DNA of 64,000 nt, from NCBI GenBank assembly GCA_016758965.1, contig JAEPRB010000023.1:186001-250000 (forward strand), written 5' to 3'. The notes beneath the pieces were generated by a model. The model searched no databases, was not told the DNA's origin, and saw only the letters and a list, made by a program, of their open reading frames with translations. The stretch is from Circinella minor. Its lineage: Eukaryota; Mucoromycota; Mucoromycetes; Mucorales; Lichtheimiaceae. Shown in pieces: positions 11,915-23,445 of this stretch (position 1 is its first letter; every line of letters starts with the position of its first letter). The translations under genes and the position numbers were made by a program.

Positions 11915-14890
11915 ATGCCTCTTCGTCATGTTACTGACCATTTGCGATCAAAATGGCGGAGATCTAGTAAGATGGACTTGTCCTCATCAGTACCTCATAA
12001 AGCAACTGCACCATCAATAAAACAACATACCCAACCACAACCACAAGATACCCCCAAAACGAACAATAATAATGATAATAATAAGAACAATAATAATCCT
12101 TCTTCCGGGCAGCAACAGAAATCAACGAATAAAAAAACAACAGTAATACCGCCACCCAATCCAGATCTTTTATTACAAGGTATTGGGGAATATGTCTTTA
12201 TTGAACCTTTAGGACATGGTAAATTCAGTAAGGTCTTATTAGCAGAACATTATTTGACTGGAGAAAAGTATGCCGTCAAGGTAAATTTTATAATGTTATA
12301 CAACATAATATATATATATCATAAATCACTATAGGTTATTGATATTTTATATATATATAATAGATTATTGATAAAAGAGTTCACGATTATCGTATATTAT
12401 CACGTTTGATACGAGAAATTACATTAATGGAAGCACTTGATCATGAAAATATTGTACATTTATATGAAACTTTTGAAACAGCTGATTCACTTTTTTTAAT
12501 TATGGAATATGTTCCTGGTGTTAATCTTGACGAATATTTACAACAACAACCTAATCGAGCATTATCCGAAACAGAAGCCCGTGCTATTTTTCGTCAATTG
12601 GTTGCTGCAGTTGATTATTGTCACTATCGTTGGGTTGTACACAGAGATTTAAAGGTTTGGCTTTTTTTTTTTTAAAAAAAAAAACCTTATTTAATATCAT
12701 TATATATTTAAAACTTATTTTCTCTTTTTTTTTTTTTTTTCTAGGCACCTAATATTTTATTAAAACCTACTGGTCAAGTTAAATTGGCTGATTTTGGCTT
12801 AGGAAATAGATTTGGATTACAACGCCTCAAAACTATCTGTGGTAATGATTGAAAAATAATAACAATATATACATTTTTAGGTGCTAAAAGATGGGGATAT
12901 TTGGAGGGGGGCAGTGAAGTTATTAATATCAAGGCTTATAATGCTAACATAAAGAGTTACACAAAAATAATAGGAAGTATGTTGTACTATAGCCCGGAGA
13001 TCATTACCGGCCAAAAATATGTTGGACCTGAAATTGATTGTTGGTGCCTAGGCATTTTATTATTCCGAATCACCGCAGGATACGAACCATTTGGTCATGC
13101 GCGTAGTAAGTTTATTTTTCTTCTTATTATTATTTAATTGAGTCATATGTACACACAATGAAGAATTAAAATAATAATAATAATAATAATAATTTATATA
13201 CAATACTATTGTAGCCGTAGGTGAATTGAAAAAAGATGTTGTAAGCGGTAATTACCCTATGCCGTGTCACCTTAGTGAAGATTTAAAGTCCACAATCCGT
13301 AAATGCTTATCCCTGGATCGGAGGAAACGGTTAGGCATACGCCAAGCACTTCAAGGTGATCCTTGGTTAAATGACCATGGGAAACTAGAAGATCCATTCA
13401 GCAAAAATATCAATACCAACGCTGTCAATGCAGAAGAAGCCATTCGATTACGAACAGACCGTGATCGTGCCAAACGACAGTACTTACGAGATATGGAAGA
13501 TGAAAAACGAAAAGGATTACGCATTCGCAAAACAGTTATTTATCACCCTATTAATACATCTATTTATTTCACGGGAACTGGAACTCATTCTACTAACGTG
13601 GATGAAAACTTCAATATGGTTGAATTAATGCGTGCAGATCTTTTCCAAGAAATTCGTGTCATTTTGGACCAAGTGCGATTAAGGCCTATTCATCATATGA
13701 GCATGACCGATTTAAAATCCCCATTTTTGCATATCCTTCGTAAATTCAAGCTTCCAGAACAAGCACGAATTCGAAAAACGACATCAACACTTAATCTTTC
13801 TCAATTGTATAAACGTGTTACAAAGGATCAAATTAATTATTATACCATTGAATGTAATGTTCGTGCAGTTTCATCAACGACGGCCGTTTCTGGTTATTCT
13901 TCTACCTCAATATCGACAAATTCATTCGAGAATATTATTAGCAATATGAACAACAATAGTGATTCATCCTCTGTTCTTCCTTCAACTCAACACCGACAGC
14001 CTCAACTCATCACAAGTACCCCATTACTAGCATCATTAACAGCTCAACAACAAGATGAATATGAATTAATCTTGTTAGTACAATCTGCATGTGAACTACT
14101 GGGTATTACATACAAGTATCAATCAAAAACCCAACTTGAATGCGTCTTGACTCTTCGAAATTATACATCTGAACAGCAACAAAAAAATAATCAACGTCAA
14201 CAACATCACAATCAAAAATCTACATCCACCGTTCACAATCAAAAAACGTCTCATCATCATAGTGCCTCGCATGATAATTCAGATGTATGCTCAAGAACAT
14301 CTGCTAATAATGGTAAAACACATAATCAACGAAGGCGTAAAAGTCAATTGTCACAAGATAGCGCTAGTAGTGATTTCAGTGATAATAGTTGGGCAAGTCG
14401 ATGGAATCGTGGATTAAAGCGTCTTTCGCTTCCACTACTATACAACCATTTCAGTAATACCAATCTTAATCAACAGCAACGAATATGGTCTAATTCGATT
14501 CAAGTCAATTCATCTGCTGCTCCTGGAAGTTTGGCAAGTACAGGTGCTGGAAGTACACGATATCATTCTTCAAAACATCAACAACAACAGCAGCAACAGC
14601 ATCAACAACAAGGATCTACTGATCAATTGGATTCAGAATTAGCTGATGATGGAATGTCAGTATTTATGGTAGAAGCGTTTACCGTTCAGCCTAATCAATC
14701 GATGAAATCTGGAAAACGTGATCAACAACAAAATCAACGTATTGTCGGGTTACGATTTTCAAGTGTAAAAGGATCATCCAAAGTTTTTAAACTTGCAACT
14801 GGTTGGATAGGAGGTGTACTTAATTCAAATGTCTCATCAACAACAAACAAAGAATTTACATCATTATCCAATAATAATCTTTTAAAATAA
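11915..14890 (+). CDS. Ser/Thr protein kinase, CAMK/CAMKL type, with KA1-like C-terminus
   Basis: Five exons (11915-12280, 12364-12654, 12745-12841, 12974-13105, 13215-14890), 853 aa. The N-terminus is Gln/Asn-rich. The catalytic domain spans about 94-350: glycine loop GHGKFSKV (100), ATP lysine in YAVK (122), HRDLKAPN (D217, N222), DFG (D235), then a CGSMLYYSPE activation-segment end. So all key residues are present and the kinase should be active. The following 500 residues are low-complexity Gln/Ser stretches around a conserved-looking segment (YELILLVQSACELLGITYKY). The last 50 residues (VGLRFSSVKGSSKVFKLATG) resemble the end of a KA1 membrane-binding domain, as in MARK/Par-1, Kin1 and Kcc4-type kinases. 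Which subfamily it belongs to is not settled. The third intron has a second possible acceptor (see findings). Confidence 0.9.
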
Positions 14891-17339
14891 TAATCAATTA
14901 TAATAATTCATTTTTGTTACATATATTCACAAACCCTCACTCTCTTCCGTCTGTTTTTTTTTCTCCCCATTCATCATATACCTATGTATCGTCCTTTCCT
15001 TTATTCCACTTTCTTTTTTGAATTTTTATATACTTTTTTTTTTCTTGTTGTAAATATTATTATAATTATTATTACGTATTTTTTTGTTTTTATCATAACT
15101 TTTTTTTTTGAAATATTTAAATGCAAATGGTATTTTGTTTATATTATTATTAGCAGTGTTGTATTTGTTGTCATTATACATATTATTAGAAAAACTCTTT
15201 GTTATGTCAGGATATAGCTATTTGTAGATAACCGTTGGTGACACAACCAATATACCATGGGAATATGATAGGAGTCGTTTTTTTTTGTTACTATGGGGAC
15301 ATCACGTTATACATAGTAGACAAGAGGGAGACCCGGGAAGTAACAATGATTTTGTCATTTAACTTAATAAGTTGGACCTGGAATTTGTTTTTTTAATAAA
15401 CTGTCTATATCACTACGTACCTACAATGACTCCGCAAATACAATGACAAAAATAACTAAGTAATCTATTTACTATTTAACCTACAATATGAACCATCACC
15501 TCTGCTGTTTAAGAAAAATTAATGAATATTAGTTGAGTATTATATAAAAGTTATTTACTTTTCCCTCCACCACACAACAATTCATACACGACAAAAAAAA
15601 AACAAGTTGTCTTTGTCGTACGATCGCATAATAGTACAGTAATAAAAACGTTTTATAATTTAAAAAAAAGCTATGATTACCCCAAATGTATGAGTTTACT
15701 AGGCGAGAGTATATATGCACATATTAAAAATATTCTAGATTTTCGGTTTGTAAAAATGTGAAATATTAACGTGTTAGACTTTCATGTAACGTGCAATTGT
15801 TTGAACACTACTTATCGACATTAAAAGATTATATCATAACTGCTCAAGATGAAACATATTAGATAATATTTTATAATGATTTAAAGTGCTGAGCAACAAT
15901 GAAAACCAATTATTATCTTCTGTATTAACGCACCAGGACTTTTTAAATTTCATAATCAGAATAATAATCTGACATTATATACAAAACGAGAAAAGCATAT
16001 CAAGTCCGTGAGCCAATAACAAAAAAGAAAATTAAAAGTAGCGATTTGATTTTATGCCGCTTATTTCATAATATATGCGTGTGACAGTGACAGTAACACT
16101 GCATTCATAACATATTTATCTTTCTGTATTCGCTGTAAATTAATGACAGTGACCTGATCTTCCATTCGGATTTACCTCTTTCTCTTCTTTTATTTTTTTT
16201 CTTTCCCTTCTCCAACTACTACGTAATTTTTCATACGATGAGCAACAATTGTAATTTTAACCTATTTTTTCCCCAATGGTACCTATTAATAATAACATTT
16301 GTACATATAAACCGAAAAATGGGGATTTGTTATTATTATTATTATTATTGTTGTTGTTGTTATTAACAACGATAATATATTTTTATTGGTCTTAGTGACC
16401 CGTGAAAGAAATTTAAGGTATGTCTAAATGGAGTAAATACGTTATATATATTTATATCGGTCGGATTTTTGCTTTATCGAGGTTAAGAATGATGAAAAAT
16501 CCCTTTCCTCCTCCCCCAATCCGAAGTTATTTATGTGATACAGAAAAAATAAATAAAATGCTGAGCCCATTTGTTTTTTTAATAATATACAATTGACAAA
16601 AAGGAAAAAAAAAATTCGTTCAAATACTTTTTTTTTTTTTTACGTACATATATATCCAAGAAAAGAATTTAAACAAAAAGTATCATTTATTGGTTCAATC
16701 TGAAAGTAAATACTATTACGTAATAATGATTCTTTGGTTGGTATTATTTTTGAATTATACAAAAAGGAAATGTCTATATAGTACAAATAGAGAAATACTA
16801 TAATACAACATTAAGCACGTGAGTTGCAAAGAATGTTTTTTTTTTTTTACAAATGTTTTGAAACAAGAGAATATTTACAATATCACGTCAGAGACAGAAG
16901 GAGAAAGAATTGTAACTGTACTATAAATCAATTCTTGAAAAACTAATGGCGTCACATACGTATGATAGATAAAGATATATGCTGAAGGTGTAAATTTTTT
17001 TTTCTGTGTTAGTTGGTTCTCAAATCTAAACCTGTGGTATTTTGAAAGATTTGTATAAAGTATGAAATATTGAAAATTGCTATCCTACCTTTAGTTGTTG
17101 AGTAATATTATGTCAATTTAAAACGAATATACAACAATTATAGTGGTAGTGTGGTTCATATAATTTAACCAGAAACATATTATATAACAAATGCATTAAC
17201 AATAAAAAATAAAAAGTTCTACTGCGGCACAAAACTTATCTAGCTTTTTATTATAATAATAATAATGACAGTGTAATGTTACAATTTGTTTGTTGTTGGG
17301 GGGTTGTCCTTTAAAAACAAATAAATTCAAATTACAGGA
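14891..17339. other. Gene-free spacer
   Basis: Starts with a T-rich stretch that probably holds the kinase 3' UTR. I see no coding frame of quality. It contains a TTATTATTATTA/GTTGTTGTT microsatellite near 16330-16365 and several TACGTA palindromes. Confidence 0.5.
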
Positions 17340-17990
17340 TTTTCATTGATGGTTGGCGCACCTTAAACTTACTTTTCAACTTGGCGGAACACCAATTTCC
17401 ATACGATTTTTTAACTTGGCGCATGATTGGCATTTGGGTTTTTTACATTTTAGCACGCAGTGCTTTTATTTTGGCATAATCAAAATTCCAATTTGGCTTT
17501 AGATGAATTTTACTTTGGCGTTTGGCTTATAATATATTATAAAAAAACAACTGTATACGCTTTTCTATATGTTGGCACCCAAGGAATTTTTAACTTGGCG
17601 GTCAATGTTTTATTATTTGGCAGATTATTCGTTTGCTCTTCCAGGAGCCAGCTTTAAAGAAGATATCGTGTACTTTATTAATTCTTAGCAATCGCTGGCG
17701 GTAACATACTTGGTAGAACCAGTGATGCGTAGTGTCAAAGAGTCTTTCTTTGTTAGAAACTTGCACTTGACATCGGCTTTTAATTTTGACCAGAGTTCTT
17801 TGATATGATCCACGGTTGATGCATATAAAAAGACACGTAAAGCACCTTGTATTCTCAGCTCCCCATAGTATCTATGGTGTATCTTGGCATTATCCACTGT
17901 CGTATTCTAACATAACGCTTCATAAATTTACATTACACGATATGGAAGTATACAGATCTCAATTCTGAAAAAGAAACTAGTATAATCGAG
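17340..17990 (-). mobile_element. Tc1/mariner (IS630-type) relic, copy 1
   Basis: About 650 bp, nearly identical to 22790-23445 in the opposite orientation. The minus strand reads from a GTG at 17897 to a TAA at 17685: VDNAKIHHRYYGELRIQ..., then ELWSKLKADVKCKFLTKKDS... This is the last part of a DDE transposase: DNAKIH is the second catalytic motif, and ELWSKLK follows the third. Where the family has NPIEE, this copy has DHIKE, so the catalytic Glu is replaced by Lys. The N-terminal DNA-binding part and first Asp are missing. Downstream of the stop lies an array of TTGGC motifs running to the outer end. I could not see terminal inverted repeats or a TA duplication. Confidence 0.75.
17355..17625 (+). 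repeat. Array of TTGGC motifs in the transposon relic
   Basis: Around ten TTGGCG/TTGGCA/TTGGCT motifs occur in the same orientation within about 270 bp, spaced irregularly by 10-60 bp (for example ACTTGGCGGAACACC, ACTTGGCGCATG, ACTTGGCGGTCAATG). The mirror copy at about 23150-23430 carries most of the same set as GCCAA. Subterminal motif arrays are known transposase-binding regions in several DNA transposon families; that role here is inferred. Confidence 0.6.
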
Positions 17991-19547
17991 TAACGTACTA
18001 CTGCGCGGTATTTCGTAGTTTCTTTTTATTTTACCATGATAATACTTATGACACGTGGTGAAAGTAATATATCTTGTCAATGATCACTTCTTTTTAATGG
18101 TTATCATGGTGACAAATGACCTCGAAAAACCCACTGCCACCCAACTTGATAATTTTATGGATCAAATACATGAAAAAATTGAGTGCTATATATCTTGTAC
18201 ATAGCTTATGTATACATATCTGATTAAGTTTATACTTTGGCATCAATACCATTTCTACTTTGCAAGGTTTGAGCATTCTAACACATTAATGCAATTACTT
18301 AACGAAAGAGCCCTACAATCATAATTCTAACAGTGGATGAAAAAAGACAGCATACAATTTCTATGTGCATTTTTCTCAAAAAGGTTCGAAATATAGTTAG
18401 TTAATGTGTACAGTTATTATTTCGAACCTATTTTCTTAATATACAAGTTTTTGATATAGCAATAGTAATAACATACACATCGGCATCGAGTAGTTGTTGC
18501 CTGTTTGTTTTGTTAAATTTTAACATAATCGTAGTTTGTTATAGATGGAGCAACTTTTGTAAGGGGTGACAATGGCATATATATTTAAACTTTTAAAAGA
18601 ATTATCTCTATTTCCTTTTTACAAATCTTCTTTTTTAAATATAGTTTATTTGCAACATAACGAATCATTAAATGGAGTTAGGTTAATCAGCTAAACGAAG
18701 ACTTAACTTCAGATCTAGATTATATATAATTTATTTATTTGTCTCGTAAGTAACGACAGCTTTTTCGTCATGATTATCAGAAGAAAAAAAAATACTTCTT
18801 ATATTAATTATACACAGACATGGTAGTTTGAAACCTTAATAAAACGAAAAACCGTATCCATCCACGACATCACCAGATTTTAAACGAATGATATGTAAAT
18901 AGACGAACGATGTAAGCAAACGAGATCAAAGACGAAATGTCAAATAAAAATATGAGGCCTATAAGAGTAGACAACAGCACGCAAATAATCACACTAAATG
19001 CCCTCGATATAAACACGGAAAATCATAGTAATTATAAATCAATTATTGTTTCGATGGACGCAAAGCATTGGCCAAAAAAAAAAAACAAGTAGGCAAGACT
19101 GTGAGCCGATGAAAACAGAGCAGACAAGGTAGCCCTGCAGGAAGATTTGTAATATGTGAATCTTTGAGTTGGAAAAGGTATAAAAGACGACGTACCCACA
19201 GCAACGAAATTGCAAGTAAAGGGTTAGGGAAATATACGAACAAATTTCCAGGTATTCCTGGTTTTAACCCTTGTCTAAGAATTACGCAAATGTTACTAGT
19301 GTTAAACCCATTTTGTTGCGTCGCCTAAAAAATGGCATTCATTGATAATAAATAGATTAATTATAAAACAAAAACAAAGAGCAGTATCGGCATTGTAAGC
19401 AAAAAATAAATACCGTTACAGTATGTTAAAGTCATTTGTCAGACATGGAAAGAAAAAGAAGAGACCATAAGCATTTTGAAATTTCGTCTCTCAGTGTCTT
19501 TCGTTACATTCAATCCTCAATTTGTCCAAAACTTTACTAGAAGAAAA
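17991..19547. other. Spacer inside the transposon-bracketed segment
   Basis: No clear gene. A 12-bp perfect inverted repeat AGGTTCGAAATA (18382-18393) / TATTTCGAACCT (18418-18429) could fold into a hairpin. A TATA-like GTATAAAAG is at about 19170. Confidence 0.4.
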
Positions 19548-19654
19548 TGGTGAGAGTATCAAGGAGAATAGCGATTCATTTGGAACATAGGTAATATTGT
19601 AATGATAGTAACGCGATAGTTGGTTTATTTTTTTTTATTATAAAAATAAGATTC

Positions 19655-20223
19655 GCTTTAGAAAAATGGATTGCCAAGTACTTGAAAAGCACGCGGATTG
19701 AGAAATGGCAGATAGTAAAGTTGGCTGAAGGCATTTGTAACGAATTCGACATTTGCTCTCCTCCTGATACAGCAGAACCCCGGTTTTTGCAACGTGATAC
19801 TTCCTTTAAAAAAGTTGCAGAACCTAGGGTTTTCAAATTAGCGGAAGTGGATATTTCACAGTTTGTATTTATATACCATGTGGACGTCTATTTTTTTTTT
19901 ATCGATGTCTTAAATATACTGTAAATTTCTCCCGGTTGATTCAAATTGATAAAATATCGTTTGCAAATTATCGGGAGTGCAAAAAGCGGGAGTCTACAAT
20001 CTGTACAGCTTTAGAAATTATTAAAACTGTACACACCAAAGAATTGGTTCGATATCGAGCCAAAATTGTCGACAAGCCAAGACAAGCGAGTCGAAGTCTT
20101 CTCGCTGACTGCCGCAATGCTATTAAACACTATTTCCATAGAAAAAATTGTCAAAAAAAATTACGTGAGGTTGGTAGATGGATATGTTTATTGTTATATT
20201 TGACACTATTGTTTTCTGAATGA
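19655..20223 (+). CDS. Unrecognised coding segment, probably part of the broken gene downstream
   Basis: Two coding-like stretches without a recognised domain: KWIAKYLKSTRIEKWQIVKL and on to about 19858, then SFANYRECKKRESTICTALE through 20170. Codon use looks protein-like, with regular Lys/Arg/Glu-rich helices. A possible intron (GTTGGT at about 20170, TTTTAG at about 20259) would join this in frame to NAMDAADLAKMTHYTREE of the pseudogene that follows, so they may be one gene. The start codon is uncertain; an ATG at 19548 (MVRVSRRIAIHLEH) is a candidate, but I could not place the intron joining it. Function unknown. Confidence 0.35.
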
Positions 20224-20264
20224 TGTATTACCTGGTGGTTTGAATGAAACCGTTTTAGAATGCT

Positions 20265-22255
20265 ATGGATGCTGCGGATTTAGCAAAGATGACCCATTAT
20301 ACACGAGAAGAAACGAGTAGTAGCATCAACAACTATAACAACAGCTACAGTAATAACAATAATAATAATGACAACGTTGACCTTGAAAATGATGATAATA
20401 CCAGCAATAGTAGGGGCAACAGTAGCAGCAGTTGTAGTATCAGAAGCAGCAGCAGTACTGAGGGGGGTGGCGATAATACCAATCAAAATATGAGTATTAG
20501 TAGCAGCAACCGGACCACCCAATCTATGAAAAGAAGTGCAGAATTATTATCAAATTTGAACAAAAAGGTGAAAATTCTGGATGGTTCCTTGTCAAGTCGA
20601 ATTGATTTCTTGAAAAAAGAATGGTAAGTATTTTGGCATAATGATAATAATAATGATAATAATGACAATAAGTATAATAATATATTAAACTATCTACGTA
20701 TTATATTTGCACAATATAATAGCAAAATTCAACGAATCATTGATCTATCATAGCTTTATGAAGGTTCTGAAAAGGACTCATTAGTACATAAGGTTACTAA
20801 ATCCCTGATGAAAGATTTAGGCGCGGAATTGAAATCAGCTTTGACACGAAATATTATTGAAGTTGTGTGATGCCAAAAATAACAAAGATTTTGAAGATAT
20901 TCGTTGAGAACTTTTCTTATTGGAACCATCATCAGAAACTTCGTTTATCGAATACCTTTGAACTGCCATCCATCATATGTAAGTTTTCTTTATTATTGTT
21001 TGGATTACCTGTGGTCACACCATGTTACTTTTTGTCTCATTCTTTTTTATTTTTATTTTTTATAAACCATATCATCTTCCGACTTATTACTTCAAGACAA
21101 CCATAGTGAAGACTGGTATAGAACTAATGTTCGTTCATTCTCATTTGATAATATTTTTTTTTGTGTTGGATTGTGGCTTTAAATCAATGAGGTTAGTATC
21201 AGTATGTTGCTGATTCCTATTTGAAATTCTAAAATATTTATGTTTGCTGATGATGATATGTATGTTTGTTATTTATAGAGCTGAAATAAAGCCATCAATA
21301 ATACACAGTCTTCGGCTGAATCATGATCATATTACAGGCAAGATGTGCATTGATTTTATGTATCGCAAAATGGATGGTAAAATATATGTTTTCGCATCAG
21401 AAGATAAGCCTACATCTGCTAGTAAAACAAAAGTAAAAGAAGATTCGGACAAATGCGACAAGTTACGTATTTTATTATTAAAACCATTGGAAAGTCGTGT
21501 TGCACTAAAAGGTTTGGTTGAGGAGGTTAAAGTCGTCACGTCGCAAATGCATGGTTTGAAGATAACTATACAAGGAACAAAGAAAAATGGCAAGGATTAC
21601 ATACATTATACCAAGGCTGAGGTACAGCTTCCAGCAACAATTGAAGACAACGGTGCTTTACTTGCATTCTATCTTTATACAATAGTATCTTTGAAGGTAT
21701 GTGGAATATTTTATAATAATATCTCTCTCTCTCTCTCTCATATCTATATCTCAAATCAAGATGTTTTGATAATAACTTTTTTTCGTATTTGCTTTATTAA
21801 GGACCATCCGCAGTGGTGGTTGTTACAAATTGTTACAGTTGAAAATCCAAACCAAACAAACTAAAATGGCTGTTACATTGCTTCAAAAACGTTAACAAAG
21901 ATGCGAACTCGATGAACAATCAGAGCAAAATAACATCCGCGGCAAACAAATGCTCCTTGTTCATTTTAGAAATATAAATAAAAATTGAAGAAAGTGGAAT
22001 TTTTGAAGTCAAGCAGTTGTGACACTTCACAACTTTTATTGAAAGCGTTACGATTAACAACTACCGCTGCAGGAGCTGAGTGTTAAACAAGTTGTTAAAT
22101 TTAACATCACAACGACCGCTGCGGATGGTCTTATTAAATTACGAAAAACATTGGCAAAGACAAAAGGTACTTTGGAACAAGTTGTATTTCGTGGGGATTT
22201 TCTCCAAAAAGAAGATTTCGAATATCTAGTAATACGTGCATTAACACAAAAATAG
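20265..22255 (+). pseudogene. Unrecognised gene with several disabling mutations
   Basis: The first exon (20265-20625) is Asn/Ser-rich and ends SSRIDFLKKE with a GTAAGT donor. The second begins after a TAATAG acceptor at 20723 and reads CKIQRIIDLS, then TAG at 20751-20753. The frame continues EGSEKDSLVHKVTKSLMKDL..., shifts by one base near 20868, and meets TGA at 20905-20907 and 20959-20961. A long clean exon from about 21281 (AEIKPSIIHSLRLNHDHITG...) runs to 21690, and the next ends NPNQTN at 21864. Further coding-like text (VKFNITTTAADGLIKLRKTL) reaches a TAG at 22253-22255 in another frame. I do not recognise the family. Splice sites look normal while the reading frame is broken, so the loss seems recent. 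It sits wholly between the inverted transposon relics. Confidence 0.6.
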
Positions 22256-22789
22256 CTCTATGCCATTTATTGTTACCAATTTGTCTTCTCTCCTTCCCTT
22301 TTTCTCTATGTAATTAAAAGAAACTTTCATCATCACAAAAAACACTTTAATCAAAATAATAATAGTCTATTATCAATTAAATTTCTTTATTAATGGATAA
22401 ACATACTAAATAATAAAAATTCTTAACGTTGACAAATGTATGAATGTATGTATGGCTCGCACACGTGCACAATGGATATTTTCATAGTGATGGTGGTTGC
22501 ATTAAGCCCGTGCTGTTGTTGTGTCTATTACTTCAAAAGAATAATATAGGCATGGATTCTGCTAAATGATCGATGATGAAAACTTTTTATAAATAATATT
22601 GAAATCTATCAATTCTGAATCTGTTGTAGTTTCTTTTTGAATTACATTATCAATATAATTAAAACATTGCTTGAACATACATTCGGTTCCTATGCTGGCC
22701 TAAAGATGAACCGAGAATACGTTTACATATTTAAAATGATTTTCTGGTAAAATACGTACGTACTTTACTTGGAAAAACGGAGTTATGAT
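22256..22789. other. Spacer between pseudogene and transposon relic
   Basis: AT-rich, no coding frame. A short direct repeat of ATGTATG occurs near 22436-22452, and TACGTACGTA at about 22753. Confidence 0.4.
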
Positions 22790-23445
22790 ACTCGATTATA
22801 CTAGTTTCTTTTTCAGAATTGAGATCTGTGCACTTCCATATCGTGTAACGTAAATTTATGAAGTGTTATGTTAGAATACGACAGTGGATAATGCCAAGAT
22901 ACACTATAGATACTATGGGGAGCTGAGAATACAAGGTGCTTTACGTGTCTTTTTATATGCATCAACCGTGGATCGTATCAAAGAACTCTGGTCAAAATTA
23001 AAAGCCGATGTCAAGTGCAAGTTTCTAACAAAGAAAGACTCTTTGACACTACGCATCACTGGTTCTACCAAGTATGTTACCGCCAGTGATTGCTAAGAAT
23101 TAATAAAGTACACGATATCTTCTTTAAAGCTGGCTCCTGGAAGAGCAAACGAATAATCTGCCAAATAATAAAACATTGACCGCCAAGTTAAAAATTCCTT
23201 GGGTGCCAACATATAGAAAAGCGTATACAGTTGTTTTTTTATAATATATTATAAGCCAAACGCCAAAGTAAAATTCATCTAAAGCCAAATTGGAATTTTG
23301 ATTATGCCAAAATAAAAGCACTGCGTGCTAAAATGTAAAAAAACCAAATTTTCATCATGCGCCAAGTTAAAAGTCGTCCCAACGCCAAATGGAAGTCTGT
23401 GTTCCGCCAAGTTGAAAAGTAAGGTGCGTCAACCATTAGTGAAAA
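22790..23445 (+). mobile_element. Tc1/mariner (IS630-type) relic, copy 2
   Basis: Inverted partner of 17340-17990. Transposase remnant 22884-23096 (GTG start) differs from copy 1 at two residues (KIHY for KIHH, VDRIKE for VDHIKE). It shares the same missing N-terminus, the same Lys in place of the catalytic Glu, and the same stop. The similarity begins abruptly near 22790 at ACTCGATTATACTAGTTTC and ends near 23445 at AACCATTAGTGAAAATTTT. Outside these points the flanks of the two copies differ. The outer 300 bp carry the TTGGC array (as GCCAA). Confidence 0.75.

Noticed and set aside
19043..19243. 66-aa minus-strand frame
   Set aside because: Leu/Phe-rich text opposite purine-rich DNA, with no conserved motif and no context.
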